This document shows positions 1 through 4,152 of a stretch of DNA of 6,875 nucleotides, piece by piece. The position numbers were made by a program, and so were the translations under genes. How positions within the stretch are numbered: position 1 is the first letter of the stretch; each line of letters begins with the position of its first letter. The notes below the pieces were generated by a model. That model did not search any database and had not been told where the DNA came from. It saw only the letters and a program-made list of their open reading frames with translations. Origin of the DNA: a bacterium (GTDB lineage: Bacteria > Acidobacteriota > Blastocatellia > Pyrinomonadales > Pyrinomonadaceae); NCBI GenBank assembly GCA_029945985.1, contig JAQSDP010000087.1, positions 1-6,875 on the forward strand, given 5' to 3'.

Positions 1-576
1 GAAATACGTCGATCCTGTCAGCACGGCAAGGGCGAGCTTTCCTTTCTGCACACCGCTCTTCAGGTCGTTCACTACAAGCGCAGGCATTTCCATATTCTTC
101 ACATATAGCCTCGCCTGCGCTCCTGTGATCACCAGCCGCAGATGAAACCATTCGTTCTTCGGGATCTCGACTGGCCCGATAAACCCCGGGCCGCTATATA
201 TCTGCCAGTTCAGGCCGGTGTTGAGCACAGGCGTATATTGCATCGCATCAGGCAAGCCAGACTTGTGCGGTCGGAGGTAGATCCATTCGCCGTTCACGTC
301 ATCGATCCGAAACTGAATGCCAAAAAACCCGCGGCCGGCGGACGTTGAAACATCCACGTCAACTATGCCGTCGCGAAGTTCAAGATCCTTCACCGTCGCC
401 CCGCCTCCGCCGATCGCAAGAGCCTTCCGGCCCTGATATTCGACTGGTTTTGCGTCGCCTTCAAGCTCCCACCTCGGCGAATCCGGTGAAACCGTTTGAG
501 CCGACAACTGTCCTGCCGAGAGACCCAGAACAACAACGATCGAGCTTATTGCCCACCAACGCATAATTCTTTCCAT
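1..576 (-). CDS. Secreted LamG/concanavalin A-like domain protein (partial, C-terminus beyond window)
   Basis: The frame is open from an ATG at 576 to the window edge, giving 192 residues without a stop; the protein continues beyond position 1. The N-terminus is a signal peptide: residues MRWW from Met5, then a hydrophobic stretch (AISSIVVVLGLSAG) and a likely cleavage near Ala26-Gln27. The mature part is beta-rich, with FFGIQFRID, a YLRPHKSG segment at about residues 111-118 and WFHLRLVITGAQARLYV at about 149-165. The last resembles the WxHxxxxxxGxxxxxYV strand pair of LamG/concanavalin A-like jelly-roll domains, and similar secreted proteins occur near DUF1080-type sugar-binding proteins. 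A carbohydrate- or surface-binding role is inference; no catalytic residues can be identified. Two starts are possible. ATG 576 has a purine run just upstream (GGGGGGAAGAG) but very close. ATG 564 follows GGAAAG and gives a more typical signal peptide. It lies 51 bases after the remnant ending at 628. Confidence 0.8.
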   Translation of the reverse strand, partial: MERIMRWWAISSIVVVLGLSAGQLSAQTVSPDSPRWELEGDAKPVEYQGRKALAIGGGGATVKDLELRDGIVDVDVSTSAGRGFFGIQFRIDDVNGEWIYLRPHKSGLPDAMQYTPVLNTGLNWQIYSGPGFIGPVEIPKNEWFHLRLVITGAQARLYVKNMEMPALVVNDLKSGVQKGKLALAVLTGSTYF

Positions 577-627
577 CTCTTCCCCCCGGCCTGCGATCTC
601 CTTCTCAAGGGTCTAATACGTCGTCAT

Positions 628-801
628 TTAGTTAGCGGCGATCTCCGCGTGCTCGGCCGTGATTAGAGCGGCAAACGTAGTGTCAAAGGCGTACTCTTCT
701 TCCGCCTCGCCGCCCGTAAACTTGTCCCGCCACGATTTCAGGTCGATCTTTTTTAGAACCGCTTCCCGGCAGCGATCGTGCGATATAACGAGGGGTATCC
801 C
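628..801 (-). pseudogene. Start-less coding remnant, C-terminal fragment of an unidentified protein
   Basis: Between a TAA at 804-802 and a TAA at 630-628 there is one open frame of 57 codons. It begins GIPLVISHDRCREAV and continues through a charged stretch (KKIDLKSWRDKF, then GGEAEEEYAF) to ALITAEHAEIAAN. Most third codon positions are G or C, as in the neighbouring real genes, and the amino-acid make-up looks like a normal soluble protein, so the stretch was probably coding. No ATG, GTG or TTG lies in frame. It follows the stop of the metallo-hydrolase gene directly and in the same frame (TGA, TAT, TAA, then open). I do not recognise the family. The simplest reading is the tail of a gene whose front was deleted. 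Alternatives are an unusual start codon or chance. Confidence 0.4.
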
Positions 802-807
802 TTAATA

Positions 808-1902
808 TCAGTTCGGCACGGCTGCAGTATGTGTCTTTTCGAGAAAGCCGCGAATCGCAGCCGTAGCCGGCAGTGTCACGTAATTCCTAAAGATAAATCC
901 CTTGTGTCGCGAATCTCCGGCAAAGATCTTCTGCTGATCTGAAAGGTCTATCTTTGATCGCATCTGTTCGATCGTCTCACCGGGTTTGTACGCCGCCTTC
1001 GACCTATCACGGACGGCCGTCGCAAGAGCGATCATCTTGTCGAGAAATGCGGCATCTTTCATCACCGGGCCATGACCCGGAATATATGTGCGACCGCCGA
1101 GCGCCTTCAACCTTTCGAGCGTCGCCGGGTACTCAAGCGGATAAGAAGTCGAGCCCAACAGGGGCACCGGATAGACCATAAGATCGCCTGTTATCGCGAT
1201 CTTTTCCTTCGGCAGATTCACTACCAGGTCCCCGCCGGTATGTGCCCGTCCGAAAAACAGGACCTCGATCTTTCGCCCATCCTGATCGATCGTTAACCGG
1301 TCATCGACGAGTACATCCGGCATGACGATCTCGAACGTGCTCGACTCAGCCAGGTATGAGCTGACGAACTTAATATCGCTCGCATATCCTGCCCGCTCTT
1401 CGTCAGTGATCGCCCCGCCCGCGATGCTCTCACCCTTTTCAAGGCTCGCTTCCAACATCCCCACGAATCCGCGGCCGTTCTCCAGCGTCCCTTTCCGGTT
1501 GGCGCCGCCTATCTCAGGGAGATCTTTCAGCGTGCTCCGATGGCCGACAAATTTCGCATCCGGAAACGCTTCGCGATAAGCACGGTTGCCGATGATGTGA
1601 TCCTCGTGCCAGTGTGTGTTGATCACATACTTGACCGGCTTGTCCGTGATCTCCCGAAGTGCGTCGATGACCTCCTTCGTGTATGCGGCCGTGATATTCG
1701 CGTCGACGACGATCACATCGTGTTTACCGACGATAAAAACATTATTCGCGTTGAACCAGAACGAAGCAGGCTCACGGCGGATGACGGCATAGACCCCGTC
1801 CCCAACCTTCTGAACGTCAAACGAGCGCTCCTTAGCCAGCTGCGAATACGCAGTTATCGCGCCAACCAGGAAAATGACGATCGAAGCGGCTTTCGAGAGC
1901 AT
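808..1902 (-). CDS. Secreted metallo-beta-lactamase-fold (MBL) metallo-hydrolase
   Basis: 364 residues. The N-terminus (MLSKAASIVIFLVGAITAYS, then Gln) is a signal peptide with likely cleavage after residue 20, so the enzyme is exported. The MBL zinc-site motifs appear in order: THWHEDH with His97, His99, Asp101 and His102; GRAHTGGD with His221; ITGD with Asp240; PGHGPV with His277. This is a complete set for a binuclear zinc site. The fold is preceded by the usual beta strands (VFIVGKHDVIVVDANI). The spacing from His102 to His221 is long because of a roughly 60-residue insert at about 125-190, rich in Gly, Glu and Ser and probably partly helical. A C-terminal extension of about 80 residues follows His277. 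The substrate cannot be told from sequence: the fold includes lactamases, lactonases, glyoxalase-like enzymes and quinoprotein-relay hydrolases. No clear Shine-Dalgarno precedes ATG 1902, which is chosen because it starts the signal peptide. The gene is separated from the upstream peptidase gene by a terminator, so it probably has its own promoter. Confidence 0.9.
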   Translation of the reverse strand: MLSKAASIVIFLVGAITAYSQLAKERSFDVQKVGDGVYAVIRREPASFWFNANNVFIVGKHDVIVVDANITAAYTKEVIDALREITDKPVKYVINTHWHEDHIIGNRAYREAFPDAKFVGHRSTLKDLPEIGGANRKGTLENGRGFVGMLEASLEKGESIAGGAITDEERAGYASDIKFVSSYLAESSTFEIVMPDVLVDDRLTIDQDGRKIEVLFFGRAHTGGDLVVNLPKEKIAITGDLMVYPVPLLGSTSYPLEYPATLERLKALGGRTYIPGHGPVMKDAAFLDKMIALATAVRDRSKAAYKPGETIEQMRSKIDLSDQQKIFAGDSRHKGFIFRNYVTLPATAAIRGFLEKTHTAAVPN

Positions 1903-2159
1903 TGGTAGGACTATTACTGACCGGATCGGTTCTTTGTTCAGAAAACTTTCGAAGTTCGAGGGACAAGCAGCACGAATTCAGGGGCGAACGGCCGAGGGAT
2001 TGCCAGCCGATGGCAAAAGAAGAAGGCTGGCCGACAAAGTCGATCCTATGATGATTCCAACTTCCTTCTTTCGTGTTTTGCTTTCTTCCTTCGGGCATTT
2101 CGTGGACAGATTCATAGAGTCGTTCCACGAATAATACAAAACTGATCAAGGAAGTCCGT
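1903..2159. other. Intergenic region upstream of the MBL gene; two inverted repeats, no credible gene
   Basis: These 257 bases lie between the terminator of the M28 gene and the start of the MBL gene and should hold the MBL promoter. I could not find a convincing -35/-10 pair; a TATTAT lies on the minus strand near 2130-2135 but without a good -35. Two perfect inverted repeats are present. One is GCCAGCC at 2002-2008 pairing with GGCTGGC at 2025-2031, with a 16-base loop. The other is TTCGTGGA at 2099-2106 pairing with TCCACGAA at 2124-2131, with a 17-base loop. Neither is followed by a T-run on the minus strand, so they are not obvious terminators; they could be operators, mRNA structure or chance. 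Confidence 0.5.
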
Positions 2160-2160
2160 A

Positions 2161-2192
2161 AACAAAAAGAGACCGCCTTTTCAGACAGCCTC
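2161..2192 (-). terminator. Rho-independent terminator of the M28 peptidase gene
   Basis: Read on the minus strand, GAGGCTGTC (2192-2184) pairs with GGCGGTCTC (2177-2169) to give a 9-bp stem with three G-U pairs. The loop is TGAAAA, and TTTTTGTT follows immediately (2168-2161). It starts about 28 bases after the TAG stop of the M28 gene at 2220, the expected place. It implies that the MBL gene is transcribed separately. Stem stability was judged by eye, not calculated. Confidence 0.7.
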
Positions 2193-2219
2193 TCTCTTCT
2201 CAATTCAAACAAAATCGAC

Positions 2220-3848
2220 CTAGTTCTTCCGCGGAAGTTTTCCATCCATCATCGCCGTCTGATAAACGAATGCCGCAATGACCGTCGACGCCTGTTTCAT
2301 ATCATCTGCCTGAATGCGGTCGAAATTGTCCTGGTTCGAATGATGTGTCCGCGAACTATATTCGATCTCGTCCTGAATGAACTGAAAGCCCGGCAGGCCG
2401 ATGCCGTCAAACGCAAGATGATCGGTTCCGCCCGTGTTCGAGAGCGTCACCGTCTTCGCACCAAGATCAGCGAAAGGCGAAAGCCACGATTCGAACAACG
2501 GCTTGATGTTTGCATTTCCCTGTAGATAAACTCCGCGGATCTTGCCCGTACCGTTATCCAGATTGAAATATCCCGCAAGCTTGTCGTAATCAGGGCCTTT
2601 CACCAGCGTTCCGTTCTTCTTCTCGCCGAAGTGCTGCTTGACGTAGTTCGTCGAACCGAACAGACCCTGCTCCTCACCCGACCAAAGCGCGACGCGGATC
2701 GTCCGACGCGGCTTCAGTCCCGAAGCAAGAATGATCCGAGCAGCTTCCATCACAGCCGCGCTTCCCGCACCGTTGTCCGTCGCACCCGTCGAGCTGTGCC
2801 ACGAATCAAGGTGAGCCCCGAGCATCACAACCTCATACTTCAACGCGGGATCCGTTCCCGGGATCTCCGCGATCGTGTTGTACTGCATCGGATCGTCGTC
2901 AAAATATTGAGCATCAACCTCGACCGTCATCTTCGGCTTTGCGCCGTTCTTGATCATTCGAACAAGCCGATTGTAATCTTCCGATGCCACCGTCACCTGG
3001 GGCATCATGTTCGATTCGTATTTCTTATTCTGCGGCTGGAACGCGGGCGAATCGAAAATATCGTTTATCGACTTGATCTCTGTCGGCATTTCGTACGCCA
3101 CGTTGGCCCCCTGTACAAACAACGTCCCGCCCGAGCCCTGTCCGCTGTTATACATCGCGACCGCAGCACCTTCTCCCTGGAGAAATTTCGTCCGCCGTAC
3201 GTTCTGATTAAAACCGTCGACGAACTGTTTGATCGCGGCCGCTGGGGGCAGGCCCGAACCATCGGACGCGGCCGGCATGGCGGCCGACGCCATCTTCGCG
3301 AGAGCTTCGTCACTGTACCGGCTCATCAACGCCGTATCGACCGCCGGCATCGGACGCTCACCCGAAAGCAGAACGATCTTTCCGGCGAGCTGGCCCTTGT
3401 ACTTGGCAAAGTCCGCGTCGGTTTTCGTGTCGAGATAAACGACTTCGCTCGTTACAGGCCCCTTCGTCGACGGCGACCAAGCGTTCGGATAAGCGATCAC
3501 CGGGATGTACTGCGGATCGACAACAGCCGCCGTAAACTTCCTGAGCGCCCACCCGCGGCCGAACGGCCCCCACGATTCGAGATGGGTATTTTGCATTCCC
3601 CATTCCTTCATCTTGTCACGCGTCCATTCGTTCGCTCGCTTCATATTCGGCGAACCCGTCAGCCGTCCGCCGATGTTATCGGTCAAGAATGAAAGCGTCT
3701 GCATGTACTGCGATCGATTCATCCCCTCATCGCGGATCTTGTCGAGCGCCTCCTTCGGCGCCGAATAAAGCCCTGTCTGGGCAAGCGCCGCACCCTGCAA
3801 AATGAACGCGAGCAGCAACGCACCCGCAACAAACTGTCGTCTTAACAT
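2220..3848 (-). CDS. Secreted M28 family zinc metallopeptidase with PA-like insert
   Basis: 542 residues, complete. A signal peptide (MLRRQFVAGALLLAF, then Ile-Leu-Gln and GAALAQ) is likely cut after Ala23. Residues about 35-130 form the N-terminal part (DNIGGRLTGSP, WGPFGRGW). About 130-320 is a PA-like insert with the typical GKIVLLSG strand. The catalytic M28 domain spans about 325-540. Its active site is complete: His346 and Asp348 in AHLDSW, Asp358 in ATDNGAG as bridging zinc ligand, Glu392 as general base and Glu393 as ligand in SGEEQG, Asp431 in YFNLDNGTG, and His502/503 in RTHHSNQD. Family knowledge predicts a two-zinc exopeptidase (aminopeptidase or carboxypeptidase) acting on peptides outside the cytoplasm; the exact specificity is not visible. 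GGAG lies 10 bases before ATG 3848, supporting this start. That GGAG is inside the 3' arm of a 12-bp hairpin (3859-3900). It follows the remnant of a second M28 gene by 79 bases, so the two were probably a tandem unit. Confidence 0.95.
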   Translation of the reverse strand: MLRRQFVAGALLLAFILQGAALAQTGLYSAPKEALDKIRDEGMNRSQYMQTLSFLTDNIGGRLTGSPNMKRANEWTRDKMKEWGMQNTHLESWGPFGRGWALRKFTAAVVDPQYIPVIAYPNAWSPSTKGPVTSEVVYLDTKTDADFAKYKGQLAGKIVLLSGERPMPAVDTALMSRYSDEALAKMASAAMPAASDGSGLPPAAAIKQFVDGFNQNVRRTKFLQGEGAAVAMYNSGQGSGGTLFVQGANVAYEMPTEIKSINDIFDSPAFQPQNKKYESNMMPQVTVASEDYNRLVRMIKNGAKPKMTVEVDAQYFDDDPMQYNTIAEIPGTDPALKYEVVMLGAHLDSWHSSTGATDNGAGSAAVMEAARIILASGLKPRRTIRVALWSGEEQGLFGSTNYVKQHFGEKKNGTLVKGPDYDKLAGYFNLDNGTGKIRGVYLQGNANIKPLFESWLSPFADLGAKTVTLSNTGGTDHLAFDGIGLPGFQFIQDEIEYSSRTHHSNQDNFDRIQADDMKQASTVIAAFVYQTAMMDGKLPRKN

Positions 3849-3858
3849 AAAAAATGAT

Positions 3859-3900
3859 CTCCGTAACTAGCCGAATAATGAATACGGACTAACTACGGAG
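3859..3900 (-). promoter_or_regulatory. Leader hairpin enclosing the ribosome-binding site of the M28 gene
   Basis: On the minus strand CTCCGTAGTTAG (3900-3889) can pair along its whole length with CTAGTTACGGAG (3870-3859): 12 bp, two of them G-U. Within the 18-base loop CCG and CGG can add three more pairs beyond a single bulged T. The 3' arm ends in GGAG, the Shine-Dalgarno sequence of the peptidase gene starting at 3848. The 5' arm carries the complementary CTCC, so the folded form would hide the ribosome-binding site. A run of six T follows four bases after the stem, so the structure could also act as a weak terminator between the two M28 genes. Function is inference. Confidence 0.5.
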
Positions 3901-3927
3901 ATGTTTACCTTTTTGTTCCTGATCTTT

Positions 3928-4152
3928 CTAGTTACTGCCGATTACCGACGCCGGCAGCGGCTTATCGACCTTCGGCCGGACCGCTCGATTCGACAGTTCC
4001 CAGCCGGTCGCGTAGATCGTCTTCGCCACCTTCTCCATCGAGTTGAAATTGATCTTGTCGACGGTATCGGTAACCTTATGATAATCCGCGTGACTGCCGT
4101 CCATATAAAAGATGATCGGCACGCCGCGGCGAGCGTAGTTGAAATGGTCCGA
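3928..4152 (-). pseudogene. C-terminal remnant of a second M28 peptidase, truncated by the restriction-gene insertion
   Basis: 74 codons from Ser at 4152-4150 to the TAG at 3930-3928. The sequence SDHFNYARRGVPIIFY, then MDGSHADYHKVTDTVDKINF and later ATGWELSNR, is the typical end of an M28 aminopeptidase-like domain. It includes the Asp-Tyr-His-Lys segment that carries the last zinc-ligand histidine. Everything before Ser is missing, and the codon just upstream in this frame is TAG (4155-4153). The zinc ligands His, Asp, Glu-Glu and the middle Asp are therefore absent and the piece cannot be an active enzyme. It differs clearly from the intact M28 gene downstream (different residues around the last His and a different tail), so it comes from a separate paralogue, not a recent copy. 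A GTG at 4122 could start a 64-residue peptide, but I see no reason to expect one. It overlaps the false tail of the restriction gene in another frame. Confidence 0.85.

Noticed and set aside
628..810. Stop-codon readthrough of the MBL gene into the following open frame
   Set aside because: Two stops (TGA and TAA) separate them with only one codon between. The MBL protein is already complete, and no readthrough signal was recognised.
808..1902. MBL gene as an antibiotic-resistance beta-lactamase
   Set aside because: The zinc motifs are shared by the whole fold. The long insert and C-terminal extension differ from the typical lactamase classes, so only a general call is supported.
1540..1908. 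A 122-codon plus-strand frame opposite the MBL gene
   Set aside because: Antisense shadow rich in Asp, Arg and Val; no domain and no ribosome-binding site noticed.
1832..2245. A 137-codon minus-strand frame across the MBL start, the intergenic region and the M28 stop
   Set aside because: It overlaps two well-supported genes and covers a terminator. Its composition (Arg, Ser, Phe, Cys) is not protein-like and it has no recognisable motif.
2631..3692. A 353-codon open frame on the plus strand opposite the M28 gene
   Set aside because: Its product is overloaded with Arg and His, matches no fold, and is the usual antisense shadow of a G/C-rich gene. The minus-strand frame has a full M28 active site and signal peptide.
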